DNA from: Mycobacterium conspicuum
GTDB taxonomy: Bacteria; Actinomycetota; Actinomycetes; Mycobacteriales; Mycobacteriaceae
DNA length: 64,000 nucleotides
Assembly (NCBI RefSeq): GCF_010730195.1
Contig: NZ_AP022613.1
Coordinates: forward strand, 1,178,001 to 1,242,000
Direction of reading: 5' to 3'
In this document: positions 16,565 through 25,564 of the stretch, piece after piece
How the letters are laid out: the number at the start of each line of letters is the position of its first letter
How positions within the stretch are numbered: the first letter of the stretch is position 1
Program-made: the position numbers and the translations under genes
Notes under the pieces: model-generated
Seen by the model: only the letters and a program-made list of their open reading frames with translations
Databases searched by the model: none
What the model was told of the DNA's origin: nothing

Positions 16565-17461
16565 GTGACGACAGACGCGGTCCGCCGCCTCACAAAAGAC
16601 CTCGCCAACTTCGGCTACCTCGCCGACGAGGGTCTGGCCACTGCCCTTCATCTCGCCATGCGGCTACGGCGCCCGTTGTTGCTTGAGGGTGAGGCCGGGG
16701 CGGGCAAAACCGAGGTCGCCAAAACCCTGGCGCGCATGTCCGGCGCCAAGCTGTTACGCCTGCAGTGCTACGAAGGCATCGACGTGTCGCAGGCGGTCTA
16801 TGAATGGGACTACGCCCGCCAGTTGCTGCACCTGAAGGCTGCGGAAACCGGCGGTGCGGAGGCCGTGGCGGCCGCTGAAGACGAACTCTTCTCCGAGCGA
16901 TTCCTCGTTCGGCGACCACTGCTGCAAGCCCTCGATATCCGCGATGGCCCTCCGCCGGTGCTGCTCATCGACGAAATCGACCGTGCTGATGACGAATTCG
17001 AGGCCTTCCTGCTGGAGATCTTGTCCGACTTCGCGGTGACGGTACCGGAGCTTGGAACGTTCGTGGCCGAGGTGCCGCCGCTAGTGGTTCTGACCTCTAA
17101 TCGCACCCGTGACCTGCACGACGCGCTCAAACGCCGCTGCCTCTACCACTGGGTCGACCATCCCAGCATGGACCGAGAAGTGGCCATCGTGCGGCTGCGC
17201 GTGCCCGAGGCAAGCGAACGGCTGGCGCGACGGGTCGCGGGCGCCGTCGAGGCGTTGCGAGGACTTGACCTCTATAAGCCACCAGGGGTGGCCGAAACGA
17301 TCGACTGGGCGCGAGCATTGGCTGAACTGGGCGAGCAGGAATCGGCCGACATCAACATCGAGCACACCCTCGGCTGGGTGCTGAAGTATCGAGAAGACAT
17401 CGAAAAGGCAAGGGCGGCAGGTCTCGACACCTTGGTGCGGACTGTTGACGACGATGCCTGA
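16565..17461 (+). CDS. MoxR-type AAA+ ATPase (CoxD-like)
   Basis: A 298-residue AAA+ protein. GTG 16565 is preferred because GGGAGA lies 7 nt upstream. It has Walker A LEGEAGAGKTEVAKTLA, Walker B VLLIDEIDRAD, sensor 1 LTSNRTRDLHDALKRR and an arginine finger region. MoxR ATPases act with VWA proteins to mature enzymes; CoxD helps insert the Cu/Mo centre in CO dehydrogenases. It overlaps the VWA gene by 8 nt and faces the molybdenum hydroxylase genes, so it is probably their maturase. The ~265 bp before it hold no other recognisable gene. Confidence 0.9.
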   Translation: MTTDAVRRLTKDLANFGYLADEGLATALHLAMRLRRPLLLEGEAGAGKTEVAKTLARMSGAKLLRLQCYEGIDVSQAVYEWDYARQLLHLKAAETGGAEAVAAAEDELFSERFLVRRPLLQALDIRDGPPPVLLIDEIDRADDEFEAFLLEILSDFAVTVPELGTFVAEVPPLVVLTSNRTRDLHDALKRRCLYHWVDHPSMDREVAIVRLRVPEASERLARRVAGAVEALRGLDLYKPPGVAETIDWARALAELGEQESADINIEHTLGWVLKYREDIEKARAAGLDTLVRTVDDDA

Positions 17462-18560
17462 CAGCGCGGACCGGCTCGCGGTGAGCTTTGCGCGCCGCCT
17501 ACGCGCCGAAGAAATGGGCGTTCCCACCGGCTCGGTCGCGCTCTTCGTGTCGGCGCTGAGCGAGCTGAACCCGGCTGACCGTGACAGCGTGTACTGGGCG
17601 GGACGTGCCGTTCTGGTCAAGCGGCCGGAGGACATCGACACCTTCGATCGCGTATTTCGGGAGGTTTGGCTCCACCAACCGCGCGATGCCCGCCCCGCCG
17701 CGACAGCCACCGACGACAGGCTCGACGACAACCGAGAACCGGACACCGACGGCGAGGCTGAGCACCCGCGCCAAGCACCCACCACGGCCGTTCGCTACAG
17801 CCCGCTAGAGATGCTGCGCAGCAAGGACTTTGGCGAATACACCGCAGCAGATTTCGCTCAAGCGCAACGATTGATGGCCAACCTGCGTGCCACGGCCGCG
17901 ATGCGGCGCAGCAGGCGCCGCCGGCCCGCCAAGCGGTCGCGGCGCCCGCAGCCCGACATCCGCGCCACCGTGCGCCGCGCGTTGCGTACTGGAGGAGAGC
18001 CGATTCGCCGAGCCTGGTACGCGCCGACGCTGCAACCCCGCAGGCTTGTTTTGTTATGTGATGTCAGCGGCTCGATGGACATGTACTCCAGGGCCTTACT
18101 GCGTTTTATGCACGCGGCCGTGGTTGGTCGCCGTCGCGTGGAGGCCTTCGCCATGGCAACACGCCTGACACGGCTGACACGAGAGCTGTTGTCCCGCAAC
18201 CCAGATCAAGCGCTGCGTCGCGCCGGCGCGGCTGTGCTCGACTGGTCCGGCGGCACTCGGCTCGGAGACACGTTGCGCGACTACAACGACGAGTGGGGGA
18301 TGCGGGGCATGTCTCGTGGCGCGGTGGTAATCATCCTCTCCGATGGCTGGGAGCGGGGCGACCCGACCGTGATCGCCGAGCAAATGGCGCGGCTGTCGCG
18401 GGTCGCTTACAAGGTGGTGTGGGTCAATCCACTCAAGGCGTCGCCCGGTTACGCGCCCCTGGCCGGCGGTATGGCCGCAGCGCTGCCCTATATCGACGAA
18501 TTCCTCGACGGCCACAATCTGAACGCCCTGGACGATCTGATGGAGGTCATCTCAAGATGA
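17454..18560 (+). CDS. VWA domain protein, CoxE-like
   Basis: A 368-residue protein from ATG 17454, inside the end of the MoxR gene (coupled translation). The N-terminal half is charged, with an Arg-rich stretch (RRSRRRRPAKRSRRRPQ region). The C-terminal half is a von Willebrand A domain with the MIDAS motif LLCDVSGSMDMYSRALL and the later DWSGGTRLGDTL and VVIILSDGWERGD strands. This is the CoxE family, partner of CoxD/MoxR in maturing molybdenum CO dehydrogenase-like enzymes. It is convergent with the large subunit gene, 9 bp apart. Confidence 0.9.
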   Translation: MPDSADRLAVSFARRLRAEEMGVPTGSVALFVSALSELNPADRDSVYWAGRAVLVKRPEDIDTFDRVFREVWLHQPRDARPAATATDDRLDDNREPDTDGEAEHPRQAPTTAVRYSPLEMLRSKDFGEYTAADFAQAQRLMANLRATAAMRRSRRRRPAKRSRRPQPDIRATVRRALRTGGEPIRRAWYAPTLQPRRLVLLCDVSGSMDMYSRALLRFMHAAVVGRRRVEAFAMATRLTRLTRELLSRNPDQALRRAGAAVLDWSGGTRLGDTLRDYNDEWGMRGMSRGAVVIILSDGWERGDPTVIAEQMARLSRVAYKVVWVNPLKASPGYAPLAGGMAAALPYIDEFLDGHNLNALDDLMEVISR

Positions 18561-18569
18561 CGTCGAAGT

Positions 18570-21176
18570 CTATCGGTCGGTGCGCTCGGGGATAACGCCG
18601 GCGAGCTCGAGGATCCTGGTCGGCGGCAGGTGCTGTTCGGTGATCCGGACGCCGAGGTCGGCCAGCGCATCCTCGACCGCGTTGGTGATCGCCGCGGGTG
18701 CGCCGATCATGCCGCCCTCGCCGACTCCCCGGTAGTTGTAGGCGATGTCCGTCGGCGTCTCGATGTGGTGGATCTCGATCTCGGGGATTTCCATCGTGGT
18801 CGGGATCAGGTAGTCCATGAACGTCCCCGACCGGGGCTGCCCGTCCTCCCCGTAGGTGCACTTTTCGTAGAGCACGGCGCCCACGCCCTGGGCGACCCCA
18901 CCGCGGATCTGGCCTTCGACGATGGCCGGATTGATCATCTCCCCGCAGTCCTCCACGACCGCATAGCGCGGGATCTTGACCTGTCCGGTGTCGAGATCGA
19001 CCTCGACCCAGCACACGTGCGTGGACTGCGCCCACCCGCCTTCGCCGCCGTCCCAGTCCCCGTGCACCCGGATGGCCTCACTAGTACCCCGCCGGTCGGT
19101 GTTGCCGACTCTGCTGCCTTTTAAGCCACGCCGCATCGCCTCCTCGGCGACCTCACGGAAGGTCCGCGACATCGTGGGGACGCCGGCGACGTGAATCTGA
19201 CCGTCTTCGATGACGATGTCTGCCCCTGATGCCTCCAACAGGTCCGCGGCGATGTCGACAATGTGCTCGCGCAGTGTGTGCGCCGCTACCCCGACCGCGC
19301 CGCCCGCCATCGCCGCCGACCGGCTTCCGCCAGTGCCCATGGTGCTGAACGGCGCGAAATTGGTGTCGCCGTATCTGACGCGGACGGCCTCAACGGGCAC
19401 GCCGAGCTGGTCGGCGGCCACCTGCGCGAGCGTCGTCTCGTGGCCTTGGCCGTGCGGCACCTGCTGGGTGTGGATCGTGACGCTGCCATCGCCTTCGAGG
19501 ACGGCGTGGATCGGTTCGTCGATGAGGAACGTGGAGAAGCCGGGCATGACCGCGTCCATGTACCCGGGCGGCCCCGGAGCCGCTTCGATGTAGGTCGCGA
19601 TGCCGAGGCCGAGGCGGCGACCCTGCTCGCGTGCCGCCGCTTGATGCTCGGCCCAGCGGGCGAAGTCGGCGACCTCGAGGGCCCTCTCGAGGGTGGCCTT
19701 GGCCGACATGCGCACGTCGAGGGTCGGACCGGTGATCATCTTCCGCGGGAGCATGTCGGCACCGATGATGTTGCGCAGTCGGATCTCGGCGCGGCTGATT
19801 CCCAGCTCGCGGGCTATGACATCGAAAAGTCTTTCGCGGACCCACGTTTCGGCCGCCCACGGGCCCCGGTACGGGACGTACGTCGGCTTGTTGGACGAGA
19901 TGACCTCGATGTCGAACTGCATGGCGCCGAGCCGGTACGGACCGGGGAACATCGTCTGGATCATGCGGCAGAACAATGGTGCCGCATACGGGAATCCCGG
20001 ATAGGCGCCCGCATCCATCGTGAGCTTGGCGCGCACGCCCCGCATCGTCCCGTCGTTCATCACGGCGGCCTCGACGGCGATCTGTTCGTCGCGGGCCTGG
20101 CCGCCGAGCACGAGGTGCTCGTTGCGGTCCTCGATCCACTTGATCGATCGACCGAGACGCAGCGCGGCAGCGCACAGGGCGACCTCCTCACGCAGCACGG
20201 TGCCCTTCGCCCCAAACGCACCGCCGATGTCACCCGTCACGACGCGCGGGAGGCGGTCCTTGGGCGTTGCCATCAATCCGAGGAGCGCCCGGTTAAGGTG
20301 GACCATCCGCATCGGATCCCTGGCGATCTGACGCACCATGACCGACATCATCGGCTGGGTGTCCTTCATCATCGTCGGGTGCGCGCGAAGGAATTCGCGG
20401 ACCCCGGCGAAGATCGTCTTCGTCTGTTCGCGTTGGCGGACCATGTCGCGCACCGACATCCACGCCGGCTGGCGCGCTAAACACATCGCCATCGCCCATT
20501 TAAGGGAGTGCGCGGCCTGATGCGCCGCGTGCAACGTGAGGTTGCCGTCGGGGTCGATCTCGGCCACCGTGCCTCTGGTCTCCATCGGTTGGTTGGCATG
20601 CCGGTGCTGGCGGAACGTCTCGCTGATCACTCGATCCGCCCCGGCGAACGCGGCTCCGACGTCGCCGAACGACTCCGATGCCGACCACACGACGTTGCCG
20701 TTGGCCCTCGGCCAGATCGCCGGCCGGCTGGGGTCGTGGGCGTGCGCCAGCGTCGCGATCGGTTCCAGCTCCTCGTATTCGACGTCGACCAGTTCTGCCG
20801 CGTCCTCGGCCAGCGCGCGTGACGTCGCCACCACGATGGCAACCGGATCGCCGACCAAACGCACGCGGTCGACGGCCAGGGCCCAGTGCCACGGGTCGTA
20901 AAGGCCCGGCAAGGCGAACATCCCGATCAGCGGGTTGGTGATCGCGGCGATCTCGGAACCGGTGAAGATCGCGTAGACGCCCGGCAGGGCAGCCGCGCGG
21001 CTGGTGTCGATACCGCGGATCAGGGCATGCGCCCACGGACTCCGCACGAAGGCCGCGTGCGCCATGTCGGGGACGACGACGTCGTCGACATACCGACCGC
21101 GCCCGCTCAGCAGGCGGCGGTCCTCAACGCGGCGGACGCGGGCGCCGACGAACCGCCCCATGATTTGTTCACGCAT
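18570..21176 (-). CDS. Molybdopterin-binding large subunit, CODH/XDH family
   Basis: About 868 residues from ATG 21176, overlapping the ferredoxin-subunit stop by 8 nt. It begins MGRFVGARVRRVEDRRLLSG, the usual start of CoxL-like subunits. Molybdopterin-binding features include GDIGGAFGAKG, VPHGQGHETTLAQ and FSTMGTGGSRS. The catalytic-base region near the end reads GVGEGGMIGAPA, keeping Glu. The active-site loop is PYRGPW (~435). Form I CO dehydrogenases have AYxCSFR and form II have AYRGAGR, so this is neither. The true substrate is therefore open, perhaps an aldehyde, purine or other hydroxylation target. It is similar in arrangement to the mycobacterial genes annotated coxM-coxS-coxL. Confidence 0.88.
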   Translation of the reverse strand: MREQIMGRFVGARVRRVEDRRLLSGRGRYVDDVVVPDMAHAAFVRSPWAHALIRGIDTSRAAALPGVYAIFTGSEIAAITNPLIGMFALPGLYDPWHWALAVDRVRLVGDPVAIVVATSRALAEDAAELVDVEYEELEPIATLAHAHDPSRPAIWPRANGNVVWSASESFGDVGAAFAGADRVISETFRQHRHANQPMETRGTVAEIDPDGNLTLHAAHQAAHSLKWAMAMCLARQPAWMSVRDMVRQREQTKTIFAGVREFLRAHPTMMKDTQPMMSVMVRQIARDPMRMVHLNRALLGLMATPKDRLPRVVTGDIGGAFGAKGTVLREEVALCAAALRLGRSIKWIEDRNEHLVLGGQARDEQIAVEAAVMNDGTMRGVRAKLTMDAGAYPGFPYAAPLFCRMIQTMFPGPYRLGAMQFDIEVISSNKPTYVPYRGPWAAETWVRERLFDVIARELGISRAEIRLRNIIGADMLPRKMITGPTLDVRMSAKATLERALEVADFARWAEHQAAAREQGRRLGLGIATYIEAAPGPPGYMDAVMPGFSTFLIDEPIHAVLEGDGSVTIHTQQVPHGQGHETTLAQVAADQLGVPVEAVRVRYGDTNFAPFSTMGTGGSRSAAMAGGAVGVAAHTLREHIVDIAADLLEASGADIVIEDGQIHVAGVPTMSRTFREVAEEAMRRGLKGSRVGNTDRRGTSEAIRVHGDWDGGEGGWAQSTHVCWVEVDLDTGQVKIPRYAVVEDCGEMINPAIVEGQIRGGVAQGVGAVLYEKCTYGEDGQPRSGTFMDYLIPTTMEIPEIEIHHIETPTDIAYNYRGVGEGGMIGAPAAITNAVEDALADLGVRITEQHLPPTRILELAGVIPERTDR

Positions 21177-21660
21177 CGTTCGCACCTTCCGCGCCGGAGG
21201 CCACCTTGGCCACCGCTTCGGCGACACCCTCGAGGATCGATGCGTATCCCGTGCAACGGCACAGGTTGCCGGACAGCTCCTCTTTGATCTGCGCCGTCGT
21301 CGGCGTCGGGTTGTCCGCCAGCAGGCAGTGCACCGTCATGAGGAATCCCGGTGCGCAGAAAGCACATTGGAATGCGTGGCGTTCCCACATCGCCTGCTGG
21401 ATGAGCCCCAGTTCTTCACCGTCGCCGAGTGACTCGACGGTCTCGACGGTCGCCCCCTCCGCCTGCATCGCCAGCATTAGGCAGGACCGGACGGGCTGAC
21501 CGTCGACCGCCACCGTGCACGCACCACACACACCGTGCTCGCAACCGACATGCGTGCCGGTGAGCTTGAGGTGGTCGCGCAGCAATTCGGCCAGGGTGGT
21601 GCGGCCCTCGACCACCGCGCGCTCGTCGCGGCCGTTGACCCGCAGCGTGATCTCAGGCAT
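21169..21660 (-). CDS. [2Fe-2S] small subunit, CODH/XDH family
   Basis: A 163-residue iron-sulfur protein. The plant-type ferredoxin cluster is CEHGVCGAC plus a further Cys (~60). The second cluster is CAFCAPGF with CRCTGY (~100-140). All eight cluster cysteines are visible. It passes electrons from the molybdenum centre to the FAD subunit. Start and stop overlap the neighbouring subunit genes, giving tight coupling and fixed stoichiometry. Order M-S-L is standard for this family. Confidence 0.94.
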   Translation of the reverse strand: MPEITLRVNGRDERAVVEGRTTLAELLRDHLKLTGTHVGCEHGVCGACTVAVDGQPVRSCLMLAMQAEGATVETVESLGDGEELGLIQQAMWERHAFQCAFCAPGFLMTVHCLLADNPTPTTAQIKEELSGNLCRCTGYASILEGVAEAVAKVASGAEGANDA

Positions 21661-22532
21661 CAGACGCCCGCCCGTTCCGTGGCCTCGGCGAGCCCGCGGC
21701 GCGTGAGCACCCCTGCCACGTGCGCCCGGTATTCGGACGATGCATGGTCGTCGGCGCGCGGTTCCAATGCACCGGACACGACCTTCGCCGCCTCGGCGAA
21801 CAGCGCCGGGTCGGGGGCCTTTCCGTCGAGTAACTTTTCGGCCTCGGCGGCGCGCACCGGCGTGCCGGCGACACCGAAGAACGACAGCGCCGGTCGGCGC
21901 AGCAGCCCGGCCTCGTCGATTTCGAGGGTCGTCACCAGCCCGACCAGCGCGTAGTCACCGTGTCGCCTGCTGACCTCCAGCACCGACCATCCCGCGCGTG
22001 GGCCCCATGCGGGGAAGCGCACATCGACGAGCAACTCGTCTTCTGCCAGCGCCGACGACAGGTATCCCTCGAAGAAGTCAGCCGCACTCACCGTCCGCTG
22101 TCCCGTCGGGCCGCGCACCGTCATCTCCGCGCCGACCGCCAGGGCAACCGCCGGCAGTTCCGCCGCCGGATCGGCATGCGCCAAGCTTCCGCACACCGTT
22201 CCCCGACTGCGGATCGCCCGATGACCGATGTATGGCATGGCGCCGACCACCGCGGGCGCTGCGGCGGCCAGGACATCGGACTTCTCCACCCGTGCGTGTG
22301 TCACCGCCGCTCCGATAAAGACAGCACCGTCGTCGTGGACATCGACCGCCTGCAAGCCTTGCACCCTGCCGATGTCGATGAGATGCCCGAGACTGGTCAG
22401 CCGGAGGGCGAGCACCGGAAGAAGGCTTTGCCCACCGGCCAGCACCTTGCCGTCCCCGCCATACGTTTCGAGCAGGACGACCGCTTCGTCGACCGTGTCC
22501 GGTCGGTGGTAGTCGAATGGCGCCATCTTCAC
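21660..22532 (-). CDS. FAD-binding medium subunit, CODH/XDH family
   Basis: A 290-residue flavoprotein. GTG 22532 has GGGAG 6 nt upstream and gives MKMAPFDYHRPDTVDEAV, the normal family start (ATG 22526 is an alternative). It has the FAD-binding motif KVLAGGQSLLPVL and a second one at YIGHRAIRSRGTVCGSLAHADPAAELP. It receives electrons from the [2Fe-2S] subunit and hands them to an unknown acceptor. First gene of the three-subunit operon. Confidence 0.93.
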   Translation of the reverse strand: MKMAPFDYHRPDTVDEAVVLLETYGGDGKVLAGGQSLLPVLALRLTSLGHLIDIGRVQGLQAVDVHDDGAVFIGAAVTHARVEKSDVLAAAAPAVVGAMPYIGHRAIRSRGTVCGSLAHADPAAELPAVALAVGAEMTVRGPTGQRTVSAADFFEGYLSSALAEDELLVDVRFPAWGPRAGWSVLEVSRRHGDYALVGLVTTLEIDEAGLLRRPALSFFGVAGTPVRAAEAEKLLDGKAPDPALFAEAAKVVSGALEPRADDHASSEYRAHVAGVLTRRGLAEATERAGV

Positions 22533-22671
22533 GGCTGTCTCCCTTCGACGGACCTGGATTGTACGACCGGCTGGGCACGTTTTGGGCACAGTAAGCGTCT
22601 GAAGGGGTCAATTCTGATGAATGACAAAAAATGTCATTAGGAGCTCAGAGTTCAGCGCCGATTGTGCTTGT

Positions 22672-23856
22672 TCACCGGCCGTGTGGCGGCGGGCCGGGCA
22701 GCGTCGGCAGCGGCAGCGCATTGGGGTCGATCCACGGTGGCCGGACGGGGTTGTGCAGCGGGTCGAGGGTGTAGTTCAGCCGGTACGGGTCCCCGGGCTC
22801 CGGTGGGATCGGCATGTCCGGCTGTCCCCAGTGCGTGCCCAGCAATAGGCCTCGCTTGAGCCGCGGAATCGACATGTCAAGGCTGGCACCGATATTGAAG
22901 AAGTCGCCCCGGATCGCTCGGTCGATGAAGTTCTGATTGAACGGGAACACGGACAATCCCGCGACCGCCATGCCCAACTCCGGTCCGACGTCGGCCAGCG
23001 CCTTGATGGTCGGTTCCAGGTTTTGCAGATTCTTGACCAGGTCGGCCTGCGAGTCGTTGATCAACCGGGTGGCCGTATTGCTAAACACACGAAGGTGATC
23101 CAGCGCCGAGGTCAGGCGCGGGCGCTCCTTGATCAGCACCTCGAGCCCGGCCGGGATCTTGTGCAACGCCTCGGTGAGAACGTTGCGCTGATCGGCGAAG
23201 GTCGCCGACAGCCGGTTCAGCGCCTGAATCGAGGCGACGATGCTGTCCTTTTGGTCATCCAGCGTCCCCACGAACGTGTCCAGGCGAGAAATCAAATCAC
23301 GAAACGCCCCCGCGTTTCCCGACAGGGCCGCGGAGAAATTGTGAATGACCTCCCCGATCTGCCCGAGCCCCCCACCGTTGACGACCGCGCCCAGTGACGA
23401 CAGCGTCTGCTCGGTCGACGGGTAGGCCGACGAGCGGCTCAGCGGGATGGTGGCGCCGGGCTGCAGCCGCCCGCTGCCCTGCTGACCCGGCGGCGTATTG
23501 AGCTCCACATGCATCGAACCCAACAGGCTGGTCTGACCCACGGTGGCCACCACATTGGCCGGCACCACCACATCGCGCTTGACCGAGATCTCGACATCGG
23601 CGTGCCAGCCAACCACCCGCATCGCGCCCACACTGCCCACCACGACGTCGTCGATCATCACCGGCGAATTCGACTCCATCGTCCCGACATTGGGCAGCTC
23701 GACGTGATAGATGTTGGCCCCCGGCCCACGCCCCACCGCACCGGGCAACGGCAGCGAATTCAGCCCATGGAAGGCGCATCCCGACGCCGTCAACACCACG
23801 CAACAGCACACGACGAACACCCGCCGAGCTACCCGGGCGATCATTGTTGGGGCCAC
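22672..23856 (-). CDS. Orphan MceE-like (LprN-type) lipoprotein
   Basis: A 394-residue Mce-family protein. GTG 23856 is supported by GGAAGG 8 nt upstream. It has a signal sequence with lipobox LTASGC (Cys ~27), then the MlaD/Mce domain (NSLPLPGAVGRG, NSPVMIDDVVVGSV, GQTSLLGSMHVEL), a helical middle and a Pro-rich C-terminus. The start of the mature protein closely resembles MceE proteins of the Mce4/LprN kind. It stands alone with no YrbE or other Mce genes beside it. It may supply an alternative E subunit to an Mce complex or act singly. Confidence 0.9.
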   Translation of the reverse strand: MAPTMIARVARRVFVVCCCVVLTASGCAFHGLNSLPLPGAVGRGPGANIYHVELPNVGTMESNSPVMIDDVVVGSVGAMRVVGWHADVEISVKRDVVVPANVVATVGQTSLLGSMHVELNTPPGQQGSGRLQPGATIPLSRSSAYPSTEQTLSSLGAVVNGGGLGQIGEVIHNFSAALSGNAGAFRDLISRLDTFVGTLDDQKDSIVASIQALNRLSATFADQRNVLTEALHKIPAGLEVLIKERPRLTSALDHLRVFSNTATRLINDSQADLVKNLQNLEPTIKALADVGPELGMAVAGLSVFPFNQNFIDRAIRGDFFNIGASLDMSIPRLKRGLLLGTHWGQPDMPIPPEPGDPYRLNYTLDPLHNPVRPPWIDPNALPLPTLPGPPPHGR

Positions 23857-23878
23857 AATGAATTCCCTTCCAGCGCGA

Positions 23879-24637
23879 TTACGACGGGATGAGTGGGGCG
23901 ATCGGTGTCGTGGTGGTCGCGTGCACCAGCAGCTCGGCGAGCTCGGCGGGCCGGCTCAGAAAGGGTGAATGCGAGGAGTCGATGGTTAGCGGTTCGACAC
24001 CGAGGCGGGTGGCGACGACATCGGACAGCCACCGTGGCTTCGACCGGTCCTGCAGGCAGCGGATGTAGCTACGGGGCAGGTCGGCTGCCCAAAAACGTGG
24101 CACCGAGACCGGCGTGGTGGTCGTGTCGCCGAACCGCTCGGGGCACAAACGCTCGAAGGCCCATCGTGCGGCTTGCTCGTCGCAGTCGTGGTAAAAGTAT
24201 TTCCACGCGCCCTCGAAAGTGGCGAAGCTCATCGCGCCGTCCTCGTCAAAGTGCAAGTAGGACAACATTTCCCCGACGTCTGCGTCGAAGGCCCCATCTT
24301 CGGAATCACGCATCGCCATGGCCTCTGGGTACGTGCGCCCTTCCCGGGGCAGTGCGGCAGCCAGATAGGTGATATGGGCGAGCTGGTCGGCGGCTGCGTC
24401 GGCCGCCAGGGTGATGTCGAATCCGCCGCCCGAGTGCCCCACCAGGACGTCTCCGGCCCGCAGCACCTCGACGATGGCGTCGCGCCGGCTGACAAGGGTG
24501 GACTCCTCGTGGAGGCGTGCACCGTGGCCGGGAATGTCGACCGCGATCGCCTCATGGCCAAGCCGGTTCAGCTCACCAATGGTCCGCTGCCAGCACCACG
24601 CGGCGTGGAAGCCGCCGTGTACGAGGACGAAACGCAT
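23879..24637 (-). CDS. Alpha/beta hydrolase, salicylate-esterase-like
   Basis: A 252-residue enzyme of the small alpha/beta hydrolase group that includes plant methyl esterases and pyrethroid hydrolases. It has oxyanion segment FVLVHGGFHAAWCW, nucleophile elbow VGHSGGGFD (Ser ~80) and a His near the C-terminus in DSSHSPFLSRP. It lies 22 bp upstream of the orphan mce gene on the same strand and downstream of a TetR gene. Palindromes in its upstream region suggest TetR control. The substrate is unknown. Confidence 0.88.
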   Translation of the reverse strand: MRFVLVHGGFHAAWCWQRTIGELNRLGHEAIAVDIPGHGARLHEESTLVSRRDAIVEVLRAGDVLVGHSGGGFDITLAADAAADQLAHITYLAAALPREGRTYPEAMAMRDSEDGAFDADVGEMLSYLHFDEDGAMSFATFEGAWKYFYHDCDEQAARWAFERLCPERFGDTTTTPVSVPRFWAADLPRSYIRCLQDRSKPRWLSDVVATRLGVEPLTIDSSHSPFLSRPAELAELLVHATTTTPIAPLIPS

Positions 24638-24798
24638 TGAGCATCCCTTTCGCGAAGAGGCGTCCCGACGGTCGCAACCGGGCCGCTAGGTCAGCGGGAT
24701 GGCCTGAGCACCAACCGAATTCGCCAAGCTCCCCGCGACCGATGCGGATCAACCGATCGCTACCTGTGTCCCTCTACGAGTCGTCACAGTAGCACTAT

Positions 24799-24835
24799 TT
24801 CTACGGATGTAGAAGCAAAAATCTACTTTTGTAGA
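24799..24835 (-). promoter_or_regulatory. Paired TetR-type operators TCTAC-N4-GTAGA
   Basis: Two perfect inverted repeats: TTCTAC-GGAT-GTAGAA at 24799-24814 and TCTAC-TTTT-GTAGA at 24822-24835. Centres are 22 bp apart, two helical turns. They sit between the tetR stop and the hydrolase start, not at the tetR start. The simplest reading is control of the hydrolase promoter. Confidence 0.65.
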
Positions 24836-24857
24836 AAATTCTTCGAGCGCCGCGCAC

Positions 24858-25481
24858 TCAAGCTTGGCGGGAGGCTGCGATGCCGGCGACCAGTGCATGC
24901 AGCAACCTGGTCAACTCCTCGGCGCTTTCGATGCTGCGGGTGCCCACCGCCTGGCGGAAGGTCACACCGTTGAGAAAGGTTGTGACGGCGTGGGCCTGCT
25001 CCTCAACCAGCGTCCGATCGATGGGGCCGTCGGGTTGGACCTGGGTCACCGCCTGCTCGCTCAAGACAACGAATCCCGCTATCGCGTCGTCGAACGCGCG
25101 CCGCAACGTGGCATCTCGATGCGCGTGCAGCGCCAATTCGTAGCGTGCTCGCGACCGATTCAGGCCAGGGCCCTCCGCCTGGCGCATGGCCATCTCTGCC
25201 AGGAGATACAGCGTCGTCGGGTTCGCCCCGGTCTCTGACGGTGGCACCTGTTGCATCGTCGCCTCAAAGTCGGCCGCATCCAGTTCGGCTACCCGCGCCG
25301 CCGTCGCATGGAGCAACGCCGAGCGGGTCGGAAAATACGACGATGTCGTGCCGTCCGGCAGCCCCGCCTGCCGTTCCACCTTGCGGTGTGTGAGCCCCTT
25401 GGCGCCCTCTTGGGCAAGCACCTCGATAGCGGCATCGCACAGGGTGCGTCGGCGCCCTTCGACATCGGCTTTCCGCTTCAT
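24858..25481 (-). CDS. TetR-family transcriptional regulator
   Basis: A 207-residue regulator. The N-terminal helix-turn-helix (DAAIEVLAQEGAKGLTHRKVERQAGLPDGTTSSYFPTR region, ~15-52) is typical of TetR. The C-terminal ligand-binding part is all helical. It lies upstream of the esterase gene with 220 bp between, which contains two operator-like palindromes, and is divergent from a zinc-ribbon SDR gene. Confidence 0.9.
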   Translation of the reverse strand: MKRKADVEGRRRTLCDAAIEVLAQEGAKGLTHRKVERQAGLPDGTTSSYFPTRSALLHATAARVAELDAADFEATMQQVPPSETGANPTTLYLLAEMAMRQAEGPGLNRSRARYELALHAHRDATLRRAFDDAIAGFVVLSEQAVTQVQPDGPIDRTLVEEQAHAVTTFLNGVTFRQAVGTRSIESAEELTRLLHALVAGIAASRQA

Positions 25482-25564
25482 GGCAACGCGGGCAGTGTAT
25501 CCCAGACCTGACCGGCCCTAGACAACCGCGACGCTCTGATCGCCCGACCCCGTACTCTTCCACC

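Noticed and set aside
19263..20480. 405-residue plus-strand frame inside the molybdenum hydroxylase
   Set aside because: Shadow of the large subunit, His/Arg-rich with no motif.
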